Source: Ophiostoma sp. CBS 140.51 (taxonomy: Eukaryota > Ascomycota > Sordariomycetes > Ophiostomatales > Ophiostomataceae). From it: 64,000 nucleotides of DNA. The notes under the pieces were generated by a model. The model saw nothing but the letters and a program-made list of their open reading frames with translations, was not told the DNA's origin and did not search any database. Position 1 is the stretch's first letter. Each line of letters opens with the position of its first letter. This document shows, in pieces, positions 22,074-33,889 of the stretch. A program made the translations under genes and the position numbers. Location of the stretch: the NCBI GenBank assembly GCA_029298735.1, contig JANSLP010000116.1:1-64000 (forward strand), written 5' to 3'.

Positions 22074-23947
22074 ATGTGGCGCCGAACATACCTCTTCCTT
22101 GTCCTGGTGCGGCTCTGGTTCGCAATGTCGCCGAGCTACCTGCACCCGGACGAGAACTTCCAAGGACCGGAAGTGATTGCTGGTAAGACAGGCGCAAATC
22201 CGTTTATTTACCTTTCCAGCTGCTTGGGTGCCTATTTGTTTTTGTTGGGGCAGGGGCGAAGCTGGGTTTGGAGAGGATCGGCGGACGCGGCATTCCTTGT
22301 GCGTTGCGCCCGTGGGGGGTACGGAGCTCCCCATGTTGGCCCCGATGGAAGCTTTTAGGCCTGCTTCTGTTTTACTTTGTTCCCAGTCAACGAGCTTTTA
22401 ATACTAACGTCACCGCTTTGTTCTAGGCGAAGTGTTCAGCTATCCTGTACGACTTACCTGGGAGTTCACGAGCGACCACCCGATCCGAAGCGTCTTCCCA
22501 TTATGGCCGGTCTACGGCCTCCCGATGTTCCTCCTGCGCTGGTTATGGATCGGCAACGGTGGCGATGGCGAGATCCCCCCGCATGTCGTCTTCTGGGTCT
22601 TGCGCATCCTCATGTTCATCATGAACTTTGTGCTCCTCGACTGGGCGATCTACGAGTTGGTGCCGGCCAAGCGCCACCGGCAGACGGCGGTGCTTCTTGT
22701 CGCATCGTCGTACGTGACCTGGACCTACCAGACACACACGTTCTCGAACTCGGTCGAGACGCTGGTGGTTGCGTGGAGTCTTGTCCTGATCGACCGCATC
22801 GTTGAGGGGCGGCAAGACCGTGCCTCGGTGCTGGCTCCCATGATCCTGGGCATTGTCGTGGTGTTTGGCATATTCAACAGAATCACCTTCCCTGCCTTTT
22901 TACTAATTCCTGGCCTTCGTTTGATACCCTACTTTATTAATAGGTGCGTTGCCTGCCGCTTCTTGAGCGCCAATGAAGGGCACATAGCTAACTTCTCCGG
23001 ACAGACCTTTATCTTTTGCTGCAATGGCCCTGTCGGGTCTTTTGACGACGATTCTCGCGATCGCCTTCGACACTGCCTTCTACACCCCACACCAGATCTC
23101 CTGGGGAGACCTGCTTTTCCGCCCCGTTATCACGCCTCTTAATAACCTTCTCTACAACATGTCGCCGGCGAACCTCGCCGAGCACGGCTTGCACCCCTGG
23201 TACCAGCACCTGCTGGCCAACATCCCGCTGCTGATCGGCCCGGCGGCGGCACTTCTTTTCCTACAACCACACCTGTCACTACGGCTTTATTCGGCCGTGT
23301 CGGGTATTTTTGTGCTGTCGATTTTCCAGCACCAAGAGGCACGCTTCCTGCTGCCCACAATCCCGCTGATCCTGTCCTCGGTGCAGCTGCCGCGCAACCC
23401 GCGCCTGCTCAACACCTGGGTGGCCGCGTGGATCGCATTCAATACGCTCCTCGGTATCCTGATGGGCGTCTACCATCAGGGCGGCGTGGTACCCACACAG
23501 ATCTTCATGAGCCGGCAGCCCGACGCGACACAAGCGATCTGGTGGAAGACATACAGCCCGCCGATATGGCTGCTTAACGGCAAGAACGAGGTGCTGCAGA
23601 CGCGCGACGTCATGGGCATGCCGGGTGAGGAGCTCATGGAGCAGCTGACGGCGCTGGCGACATGCGACACGCCGGCCGACCGGCGCAACAACGAGTACCT
23701 CAAGGAGAAGAACGGCACGTACCTGATTGCGCCGCTGTCGGCGACGTGGCTCGACCAGTACCTGCCGAACAAGGGCCTCGAGGGCCTGCGCTTCCGCGAA
23801 GTGTGGCGCTACCGTCAACACCTGAACCTCGACGACCTGGACTGGGGCGACGACGGTGTATGGAACACGTTGTCGCGGGTGGTCGGACGGCGCGGCATCG
23901 CTGCATGGCGTGTGACCAAGAGCTGTCCCGACAAGCGGAAGAGGTAA
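22074..23947 (+). CDS. SMP3: GPI mannosyltransferase 4 (Smp3/PIG-Z type, GT22)
   Basis: Three exons, 22074-22182, 22427-22943 and 23005-23947, encode 522 residues. The protein adds the fourth mannose to the GPI anchor precursor in the ER, using dolichol-phosphate mannose. SYLHPDENFQ near residues 21-30 carries the HPDE motif of the ALG/PIG mannosyltransferase superfamily, whose acidic residues are essential. A second family mark is HQEARFLLPTIPL in the third exon. Multiple hydrophobic segments fit an ER multispanning protein. Intron 1 (244 nt) has a TACTAAC branch; intron 2 is 61 nt with GCTAAC. The GEVFSYP.R.TWEF segment after HPDE supports this subgroup over PIG-B (Gpi10). Smp3 is essential in yeast, where four mannoses are needed for anchor transfer. 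Confidence 0.93.
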
Positions 23948-24568
23948 AGACCTCCGTCTCGCTTTAATAGTTATCTGTTTTTCTCTCATTATCACTCTCC
24001 TCTTTTTTCTTGATTTTATTTGCGTTGGGATATTGTTTTCTACGGGCCTCCGCCTCTGGATAGCGGATAGGCTGGAGGGAAGGATTGCGGAATTGCAGGT
24101 TTGCAGGGCTGGCTTTCTGGGTTTTATTATTCGGCTGGGAGCGTGCGGGTTAGAAAACAAACATAGACATATCTTTTGGGGGGAATATTGCGTCGTACTT
24201 TACTTCTGCTTCGGACTCCGTATTATTTCTCTTTATTTATTAGCGTTTTCGGCGAGTCCATCAATACAGTGTGCGTTTTGCTTGTGACAGTATCACCCAT
24301 ACTAATATACGATACGCAGCACAGTGTAAATATGGATCTGCTACACGGTATCGGCTTTTGGTGATGAAATGCGACCCGCCAATGGGCTGATCGCTTTTCG
24401 GCTTTTCTTGACCAAAAGACATACCACAAGCTTCGACATCAGTCTTTTTTTCTCCAACGACGACCGTTACACGACACACAATTGACCGGACCGCAGCCTC
24501 GACCCAACGTCTCGACCGCAACTCTGCCCTCTTTGTCTGCAGAACAGCGGCAATTCACAACAGCAACT
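23948..24568. promoter_or_regulatory. SMP3 3' region and PET100 promoter
   Basis: This 621 bp gap lies between two tandem plus-strand genes. No gene is seen. It must hold the SMP3 3' end and the PET100 promoter. Confidence 0.5.
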
Positions 24569-24924
24569 ATGGGCGGCTTAAATTTGGAAGTTTTCAAGGT
24601 GGGTTCTTTTTCTTCCTCGTCTTCAGTCTCTGATCTCTCTACTCTGCCGTACGATCCCACTAACTGCTCTCTGTCCTCCAGTTCGGCATGTATGTCCTGT
24701 TCCCGATTGGCATCATGTACTACTTTGGCACAAACCTCGACGACCGCTTCGCCGTGCACGACTTCTGGCCCAAGCCCGAAAACTCCAACCGCATCCCGAC
24801 GGAGCGCGACGAGATCCACGCCGAGCTGCAGCGGCTGCGGGCGCGCCGGCTGTACCAGCGGGACCGGCGACTGGCGGAGGAGGCCGCACGGCCGCAGCCG
24901 CCGGCAAACGAGGATGAGAACTGA
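24569..24924 (+). CDS. PET100: Pet100-like cytochrome c oxidase assembly factor
   Basis: Two exons, 24569-24598 and 24682-24924, encode 90 residues. The start MGGLNLEVFKFGMYVLFPIGIMYY gives a short N-terminal tail and one membrane segment (about residues 11-27). NLDDRFAVHDFWP follows, then a charged, Arg/Glu-rich helical tail. This layout (E.FKFG.Y...P...MYYFG....RF.V.DFWP) is typical of Pet100, an inner-membrane chaperone for cytochrome c oxidase assembly. The first exon codes for only ten residues. The next gene, convergent and 292 bp away, is a TACO1-like factor for mitochondrial translation, giving two respiratory-complex-IV biogenesis genes side by side. Confidence 0.88.
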
Positions 24925-25216
24925 GGGAGAGGGGAAAGAAAGGGAACGAAACAAGAGGAGGGACGAGAGTCATGACATCATTACGGCGTTTTTGCTTTTG
25001 CATTTGCATTTGCTTCGAGGGGACGATGGCGCACGGCACACGGCGCACAAAATTGGCATAGGAGGTTCGACGTGACGTTTGTTTCTTCATGGGATTGCTT
25101 TTGAGCTCTATATTCTTTGCTCTATGTTCTTGGTTGGGATTGTTGTATATATACAGATACCGGGCCCTGTCCATCTTCACTCTATATGTTTTTCACCATC
25201 GCCTCTTTTCTCGCGA

Positions 25217-26224
25217 CTACCAGTCAATATCTTGTGCCAGCTGCTGCCACACCTCGTCAGACGCCTCGCCTTGGGCCACGTTTGAATAGACGGCCTTGAC
25301 ATCGGGGTACGCGCGGAAAGCTGTAATCAGCTCCTGCAGTTTGCGGTTCTCGACACCGCTGTCACCAGTACCATCGCCGAGCGGCGCCTGTGTCTCGTTC
25401 GCAGACCACACGGTGTCAGCGCTGAGGACAGACAGGCCCTTGGCCTTGAAGCGGCCCTCCTCGATGGCTGCGACCACAGGTCCTGTTTTCAGGGGCGCTG
25501 TCCACACAACAATGTTGCCATCTTCGTTGGTCTCGACGTCTTCGGCGCCAGCCTCAATGGCATCTTCCAGAATATCGTCCGCAGTCACGGGTTCGGCGTT
25601 CTCACTCGCTGATTCGCCTTCGCCCTCGGCTTCTGCCACCCCTATTACTACCCGCCCTTGTCGCGTGAAGAAGAACTTGGTCGGCGCCAGCGTGCCGCCT
25701 TTGCGTTTGATGATGGCGCCGAGTTCCTGCATCGCGCGCGCTTTGCTCTCTGTCTCGATGTCGACAATCAGCGCCACCGATGGCGGCATCATGATCTCGT
25801 ACGTGGCAGTCTCTAGACTCGCACCATCAGCCGACCTTCCTTGGCCACGGGCAATTGCTGCCTCAATAATGGCCTTGGGCACGGCCGCCTTTTTGGCGTT
25901 TGCGACCACCGACGCCAGCTGCGGGTTCATGTTGATATCCGCGCCGTACACTGTGCTGTTAGTGACCCGCTACACACAGATTAAAACAAGATAGAGATAC
26001 TTACTCTGAGAGTACAGCGTGATCGCCTTGGTAAAGTTGGAACGAAGCAGTGTCTTTTTCGCATCGGCGGCGCCTTTTTCATGTTTGATCTTGGACCAGC
26101 GATTGTGGCCACTGGCGACGGCCGGCGACGTCACAAAGGTGCGGCGACATTGTGAGCACGCGTACCGAGTCCAGGAGAAAGGTGCTGCCCGCAGGCTTGC
26201 CATTGATGGTGTGGCCGGCGGCAT
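25217..26224 (-). CDS. DPC29: mitochondrial YebC/TACO1-family translation factor
   Basis: Two exons on the minus strand, 26224-26005 and 25950-25217, with a 54 nt intron (GTAAGT...CACAG), give 317 residues. Residues 1-36 are rich in Arg, Ser and Ala without acids, like a mitochondrial presequence. The conserved YebC start is GHNRWSKIKHEKGAADAKK (39 onward), followed by NPQLASVVANAKKAAVPKAIIEAAI. YebC-family proteins ease ribosome stalling; the mammalian member TACO1 is needed for COX1 translation, and the yeast member is Dpc29. The central acidic segment (EAEGEGESASENAEP) is a variable loop in this fungus. The start faces LAA1 across 704 bp. Confidence 0.92.
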
Positions 26225-26928
26225 TGTGTTGATTGTCGTAAGAGTGAGTGAAGCTCATGAGATGTTGTGTATCACCAACTTCACCGATTGTCAGTACCTC
26301 AGCCGCTGAGCCGCTGTAGTTTACTGCAAAAGACCGCTGTGAGCTCGCTGTGGTGCAAGTTTTTTTTCTCGTCCCATTGCCGGCCATGCCCCGCTAAAGC
26401 CGCCGTCTGAGGTTTGAGAAAGAGAGAGGTTTTCGTCAGTGGCTGCTCCTTCTGCTGGAGCTCCCTGGAGGGGCGTGTGGAACCCGGCGGCTGATTGGCT
26501 GGAATGCAACCCCGGTGCCTGTGAGAACAACACACCTCTCCAGATGGCAGGTGCGGCCCGTCCAAATCGTAAAGCGAAACGAAACGAGGCAACTACATCC
26601 TGCACACCGCACGACTTCCTGAGCTTGGAGAAACGCCCCCTTTTGGGATTCCACACGCTGTCCACCCAGCAGCACCCGTTTCTGCCTCTCACACACGACG
26701 ACGACGAGAACTCAACGACGTTCACGCCATACAACGAACCAATTCCTCTCAACCTCGCATCACACCGTGGCCCCCTTTTCGGCGTATCCTCGATCGCCCC
26801 TCGCACGTCACCCCCTTTCCACCTTGTCGACCTCGACTTCCTCCTCGATTCGATTTCAATCACGATCCTCTCAAACTATTCACGATCCTCGATCATAACA
26901 ACATTCTACACATCCTCCATTGCCCCCC
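26225..26928. promoter_or_regulatory. bidirectional promoter region, TACO1-like and LAA1
   Basis: 704 bp between head-to-head starts. No supported gene. The plus strand is pyrimidine-rich with repeated TCGA/CCTCGA motifs from about 26740 to 26925, just before the LAA1 start. Confidence 0.5.
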
Positions 26929-29900
26929 ATGTCAGCGGCAGCTTCGCCGGCCGCCGATGGCTCGCGGGCTAGCAACGGCGGCGGTAATGACGATGCGGCC
27001 GCCGTCGCAGCAGCATCAGCCGCAGCCGCGGCAGCTTCAGCCAACGCAGCTGCTGCAACGACCAGTCCGCATCCCGAGCTCGACACAATGCACCTCTCCA
27101 ACCTGCCCGTCGAGCAGCAGGAGCTGACGCTGCTGCAGTTCGCCGCCACGCTCGACGCCCACGTGCGCGTGCTCGAGCCCGACGACTGCACGGCCCAGCA
27201 GTTCTACCTCAAGAAGGAAATTTTCAAGATTCTAAATCTGACAACACCCCCGCCGTCTCGTGTCGTCCGCAACACGCTCGGTCGCTGTCTGGCTCATGTG
27301 CTGGGCAAGGGCGACCGCAAGCTGCTGTTTGAGACCATCAACGACTTGAATGCTGTCATTGCCAACGGCGGCGTCAAAGTACGGACGGCCGACGCCAGTG
27401 CCAGCAATAACTCCGGCGGCGTCTCTGCAGCCGAGGCGTCGAACCGCACGAAACACGCGGCTGTTGTCTGTCTTGGTGACGTCTTTGGGGCCGCGGGCGA
27501 CAGCGCCATTAGTCTGCACCAGCTGACGACCGCCACACTCATGAAGATGCTCAAGGCGGCCCAGAATCACGCCAGTCTGCGTGCGGCCGTTTTCGTGGCC
27601 TTTTCCAAGCTGGTGACCTGCATCGGCACAAGCACCGACGAGAGCATTGCCCGCGATATGTGGAAGCAGGCACGCAACCATGCCTCGGGCGACAAGGGCT
27701 CGCTCGTGTCTGTGGCCGCGTGCCGCTGTTTGATTGCCCTCGTGCGCTACACGACGTACTTTGACACATCGAGCGATTTTGACAGTCTTAGCAAGACCAT
27801 CTTCAAAACCATTGACGCTCCCTCGCCACATGTGCGTCGTGCGGCCGCTGACTGTCTTGTTGAGGCCATGGTCAAGGGTTACGCCGAGGCCGTGGCCGGT
27901 GGTGTTGGAGCTGGAGGCGGGGATGGCGGCGGCGGCGGCGGCCTAGGACGTACCATGTCGACACGCAAAGCTGTGCGGCCCAAGGCGCTCAAGCGGCAGT
28001 CGACTATCCCGACCAACCTGCAGGACGACGACGACCTGCCTGGATCGCGTGCTAGCAGCCCAGCCCCCTCGCGCAGTAGCCACAATGTACTCTCGCTGCC
28101 GCTGGTCGACATGCTCAAGACCCTTTCCACGCACTATGTGAGGCTCTCTACGACAAACCGTGCTCGCGCTGCTATTGGCATTTGCTATGGCCGCGTTCTG
28201 CAGCGTCTTGGCGAGAAGGCCGTCGAGCTCAACTACCTCAAGATTATTGAGAACTTGTCTGTCGACCTCCTTGGCCACGCTAATATTGCCAACAGCCGCT
28301 ACCGTCTCCTGGTCTCCCGCCGCATTGTCGACACAATTGTCCAGGACATTGTTGGCCGTCGTATTCTGAGCGAGGCTGGCCAGATTGCGGCTTCCAAAGC
28401 CCTCGTCAACGAGATTCTCAAGAATTACCCACAGGTCATCAAGGACCGCCCTGAGCCCAGCAAGCACACCCTCGTGGTCACTCTCGGCGCTCTGGCCTCG
28501 CTTATTGCATCGCTTGGCTCTGCTGCCAATAGTTTTGCCGAGTCCTGCCGTGATGGACTGCTCCAGCTGCTCCCCCATCCTACTTACAGCGTGCAGGTCC
28601 ACGCTGCTGCCTGTCTTAAGGCTTTTGTGCTTGCCTGCCCCCAGCAGCTGCTGCCCTGCCTGTCCGTGTGCATGAACAGCCTGACACGCGAGCTCGGCCA
28701 ACTGAGCGGCGCCGGTGGAAGCAGCACCCACCAGCACCGCCGCTGCCTCGGCTTTTCGTACGGTCTGGCCGCCACTCTCAGTGCCAGTCCTCAGCGCCCA
28801 CTCTACGGCTCGGTTGATATCAACAGCCGTGTTCTCACCATGGCCACAAACCTGCTCAAGACGAGCGGCAAGCTCGAGCTGCGTGTGGCCAGTGTCCAGA
28901 TTCAGGTCGCCTGGATTCTCATCGGCGGTCTCATGTCTCTTGGTCCCAACTTTGTCAAGATTCACCTCTCGCAGATGCTGCTTCTGTGGAAGAATGCCCT
29001 GCCTAAGCCTCTGGCCAAGGACAACGTCGCATCCCGCAACTACCTCGAGACCTCTTTCTTGACTCATGTCCGCGACTGCGCGCTTGGCTCGATCCTGGCC
29101 TTCTTGCAGTACAACAGCCGTCTGCTGACCGTCGATGTCTCCAAGCGCATTGCTGCCATGCTGCAGCACACGACTGCCTTTTTGCGCACCCTTCCTGTTC
29201 GCAAGGTCACCGACGATATTTCCCAGCGCCTGACCCCGGCCCTCCAGCTACACGACCTCGACGTTATGGTCCAGCGCCGCGTGTTGCAGTGCTATCTGCG
29301 CCTCATTAACATGGCCCCCGCCGGCAGCAGCGAAGCTCTGCTGCAGTCTAATCTGCTGACGCTCGTCATCTCGCTCTTTGCCGACCCGGACAACTACGGC
29401 GCTGGCTCTCTCAGTGCCTCCATCGCTACTGCCGCTGGAACCTTTGAGACTATCTGGGACGTGGCGGACAATGCCGGTTTTGGTGTCACTGGCCTTGTGT
29501 CTGGCTTCAAGGTGCGTGGCTTGCCTGGCCAGCACGAGAAGAACGCTGCCGAGGAGGAGGAGCAGCAGCAGCTGTTGTCGACTCTGGACGAGACGGCCGG
29601 CCCTGAGGGTGTCATTGAGAGCTTGCTTCTGTCGCCCGTCTGCGGCGCGTTCGAACACGACGCTTCCCTTCTCTATGTCGAGAACAATGTCGTCCGCAGC
29701 ACCGACGGCAGCTCTTCCTCCAGCAGCTCTTTGCTTCCCGACCCGCCTGCCACCGACGTTGTCAACCTGGCTATCCAGCTCTTTGCCTACGTCTTTCCGC
29801 TCACGCCCGCCAAGGTGCAGGAGAGTATTTTGGAGCAGGTTGCGACTTTCATGTCTGCTGGCTCGCTGCAGCGTGACCCCGGTCGCAAGGCCGCCATCAA

Positions 29901-32900
29901 TGTTAACGTCGCTGTCGCGTTGCTCTCTACCCTAAAGGTAGCCGTCAAGGAGACCCAGGCTCCTGCCGGCAACATCACCGACCAAAAGGTCGAGAAGCTG
30001 CTGCAGGATCTCGTGCGTGGTTTTGTCATTGACCCCGATCAGTATGTCCGTAGCATCGGTTACGCTGCCGTCGGCCGTCTGTGCAATGCTTGCGGCAACG
30101 CTTTCACTAGCCACGAAATCAAGTACTTGGTTGACACCATTGTCGTCAACCGCGAGCCGAGTGCGCGTGCTGGTTGTGCCATGGCTTTGGGATGCATCCA
30201 GACAAAAGTCGGCGGCATGGCGGCTGGCTACCATCTCAAGACCATCCTGGGCATACTGATGTCCCTCTGCAACGACCCCCACCCCACCGTGCACTTCTGG
30301 GCCCTTGAAGCCTTTGCACGCGCCTCGGACGCTGCCGGCCTTAACTTCTCGAGCTACGTTTCCAGCACTCTGGGTATGCTTGCCCAGCTCTACGGCTCCG
30401 AGAACCAACACGCCGAGGTTGCCTCTGCCGTGTCCATGAACCTCGAGCTCGACCTCAGCACTACGGCTGCCATTGCCCGCTGTGTCGATGCTCTCGTCAA
30501 CGTTCTGGGTCCGGATCTTCAGGAGACTACAAAGTCGCGCGAGCTCATCTTTACGCTCGTGCGCCAGTTCCAGGACGAAGACGACCGCCAAGTCCAGCGC
30601 GCTAGTCTCGCCTGTCTGGAGCACTTGTCGCTTTACGCGCCAGGCTACGTTGATTTTAACGATTACGTCAAGCTGCTGCAACGCTACATGCAGTCTGATC
30701 ATCAGGGTTTACGCGATGCCGCCGTTGATGGGTTGTACAACTTGATGAAGCGCAACGCCGATGAAGTCATGGCCGCCGCCCTGCCTGGCCTGGAGGACCA
30801 GCTGTGGCTCGTCCTTGACCGCCACCCGGCCCACGACGGCATTCGTAACATCTTCCGCAACTGGATGCGCCAGGCCTGCCTGAACGACACCACTGGCTGG
30901 CTGCAGCGCTTCCAGCGTGTCCTCAAGATGACCCGCCCCAAGGTGCCCGAGACCACGCGCCTTGCCGCCACGTTCCAGAAGAACGCCTTCCGTGGCACGG
31001 CTATTGACCTGCAGGACGAAGAGGTGGCCGGTCTGGGATCGGGTGACCGTGACGACGGCAAAGACAACAACGACGGCGAGCAGCCTGGTCCTGGTGCCAC
31101 ATCGTCTGGCACTCCTGATGCTGGAGCGGGTGCAGCCGGTGGCAGTGCGCCTACAGGTGCGCCCAGCTCCTCCAACGCTGTCGTGGCTGCCGCGACCGCG
31201 GCTACTGCGGCCGCTGGATCGGACGTCGAGCCGCTGCGTTGGCAGATTACGGCCTTTGTTCTGAGCCTGCTCAACGAAGTGTTCCGGCTTGTTACCAAGG
31301 ATGCTGCGGCCACTGCCAGTGTTGGCGGCGACATCTCGCCCGCCCAGGCCGCCCTCCAAAGCAAGATTGCCGACGTTGTTCGCATGGCCTTCTCCGCATC
31401 GACGTCGTCAGTGCTCGAGCAGCGTATCTGGGGTCTCAAGATTGTCGGTGCCCTGCTGCGCATGTTCGGTAAGACCCCCGACCCAGATTTTGAAGAGGCC
31501 ATGATCCTCGAGCAATTCCAGGCCCAGATCAGTTCGGCTCTGACCCCAGCCTTTGCCGCCGACTCATCGCCTGAGCTTGCCTCGGAGGCCGTGCATGTCT
31601 GTGCCGCTTTTGTGGCCACGGGCATTGTCACAGATGTTGACCGTATGGGTCGTATCCTTAAGACGCTTGTCGGTGCTCTCGAGAACTTTATGACGGACAG
31701 CGACAACGTTGGTATCGGTGACCTCAAGGGCCTGAGTGCCAACGCACAGGTCATGGTCAAGATGTCCGTCTTTGCCGCCTGGGCCGAGTTGCAAGTTGCC
31801 AGTCTTGAGCAGCAGTACCTTGTGGACGTTTTGCGCCCCCACATTGGCAAGCTGACGCCGCTGTGGCTCGAGTCGCTGCGTGAGTTTGCCCGTCTGCGCT
31901 TCGAGCCGGACATTTCCATGACACTGGGCCCCCCTTCGCTGTCTGGCAGTCTCGACACGATCTACGCAGCGCTCAACCGTGAGACCCTGCTGGCCTTCTA
32001 CCAAGACGCATGGCTGAAGCTAGTGGACGCCATTGCTAGCCTGATTGAGCAAGATAGCGAGTTTGTCTTTGATGCGCTGGACGGTAAGCTGGCCGAGGAC
32101 AATGACGATGCCGATAGCGACCAGGTTAAGAACAATGAAAAGGCGGTCGCGTCACTCTCCAATGGCAGCCGGTCTGTTGCGGGAGGCGCTGACAAGGGCA
32201 AGAAGAAGGGTGCCGACATCAACTACCGCGACGAACCCGTGGCGTTCTTCTTCGTGCTGTTCGGTATTGCTTTTGAGGCGCTTGCCGCGCGCCAGGGCCA
32301 TGCCGACTCGCTGGCGACACCGGGCCAGACACTCGAGATCCTGCTGGCCCTGAAGAAGATTTTGCACCCTAGCGTGTCGGGTCAGGCCATCTACCGCGAT
32401 GCCATCTTCTCCGAGACGATGGACCTGCTGGACCGGCAGGTTTTGACGGAGGGCCTGGATGTGCAGGGCGTCATTGTCGAGATTGCCCGCGCGCTGTGCC
32501 TGGCGCATCCAGCCGCTCGTACCCGTGAGCAGCCCGAGACGGGCGAGTTGTCGGACGACATTGAGCAGCTCTTTGAGCTGACACGCATTATTGTGCTCGT
32601 ATTGTCGGGCCTGCTGCCAACGTTGTCGGAGCAGCCGCAGGGCTCGTCGGGCCCGCCGCCCATGCGCTACCACATGACCGAGGAAGCTGTGCTTGTGTTG
32701 ATCAAGACCGCCCTGGACGCGCTGGTCGATGCGGCCGAGGTGTTCCCCGCCATTATTCGCACGGATCTGCACGCTTGTCTTGTGCACATCTTTGCCACAA
32801 TCCTGGCGACGCCTGCCTGCCAAGAAGTGGTCGTCCCGCAGGCCTTGCCGACGCTCAAGCGGTTTATCACGACGGCAACGACGGCAGCTGCCGGTGACGA

Positions 32901-33763
32901 CCAGACGGATGCACAGATGCGCGGCTGTCTGCGTCGCTTCCTGTCGGTGTACCTGACGGCCCAGAAACGTGAGGCTGCCACGTCACTGGCGTGCGTCAAG
33001 AACTCGCTACTAGCAATTACGATTCTGTTTACCGCCGGCCACAACAACCTGTCGACCAACGACCCGCTGGTCGTGCGCTTCCTCGATGAGCTCCTCGACT
33101 GCCTTAACGATCGGATGGTAAGTGGTCAACTTTGATTATTTTTGTTTCTTATTTGTACACCTGCTAATCTGTTAGACCGCCAAGATTGCTGCCAACTGCT
33201 GTCGGTCGCTGCTCTTGCACACCCGCAACACAGCGGCCGACCAGAGCATCGGACGCTACCTTTTGCCGCGCCTGCTCGCATTTGTCACCAACGTCGAGCC
33301 TGAAGACCCAGAGGGTGCACGTGGCCTTATCGCGCAGACTTTAAGTGCCTTTGTCGCACAGGCGGCATCTCAGGCGACGGCTACCAACGGCAGCCCCACA
33401 GGCGGCAACCGTACGTCGGTGGCCGTCGCAACAGCACTCGTACTTCCAGCACTCGTGGCCCGCGCTTCTGGCGAGCTCGAAAAGTGGCAGGAGGCCAACT
33501 TAAGCACGCAACAGGCTGACGTCGGCGCGGCTGCCGAGGCGGACCGCAACACGATCTACAAGGAAACGAGCGGTCGCCTTCTGGAACTGGCCTCGGCCGA
33601 CCCGGCAGCGTTCCGTGGCGTCGTGGCTGGTCTCAACGAGAGCCAGCGATCGTTTATGGAGGAGGTAATCAAGGCTGGACGGCAGGCGGAGGCGGCCAAG
33701 CCGGCAGCGAGCAGCAACGGACAGCCGACAATTGCTCTCAAGATGGACTTTGGTGGTGTTTAG
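26929..33763 (+). CDS. LAA1: HEAT-repeat protein Laa1/HEATR5
   Basis: Two exons, 26929-33117 and 33176-33763, encode 2258 residues; the 58 nt intron has GTAAGT donor, TGCTAATC branch and GTTAG acceptor. After an Ala/Ser-rich start, the protein is an almost continuous array of HEAT-type helical repeats. Length and opening segments (LPVEQQELTLLQFAATLDAHV; RVVRNTLGRCLAHVLGKGDRK) agree with yeast Laa1 and human HEATR5, both near 2000 residues. These proteins associate with clathrin adaptor AP-1 at trans-Golgi and endosomes and help in its localisation. A low-complexity Gly/Ala/Ser linker of about 60 residues interrupts the repeats near residues 1371-1433, and a charged linker lies near 1720-1765. 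The start at 26929 is the first ATG; the frame upstream opens only at a TTG. Confidence 0.9.
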
Positions 33764-33889
33764 AGGGGACAAGGGGAGAGCACGATGTCAGGATATATGA
33801 TGAGCGGTCATGAAGGTATATACAATTGTTTTTAGGTTTTCATTCATTTTATACATTATTGCATTTTATTTTCATTCATCGCCTTTCTA

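Noticed and set aside
27943..29169. Long minus-strand open frame (408 codons) opposite LAA1
   Set aside because: It is a mirror frame of the LAA1 coding sequence, caused by its GC-rich codon usage.
30702..31958. 418-codon minus-strand frame opposite LAA1
   Set aside because: Antisense shadow of the real gene; no independent promoter or domain.
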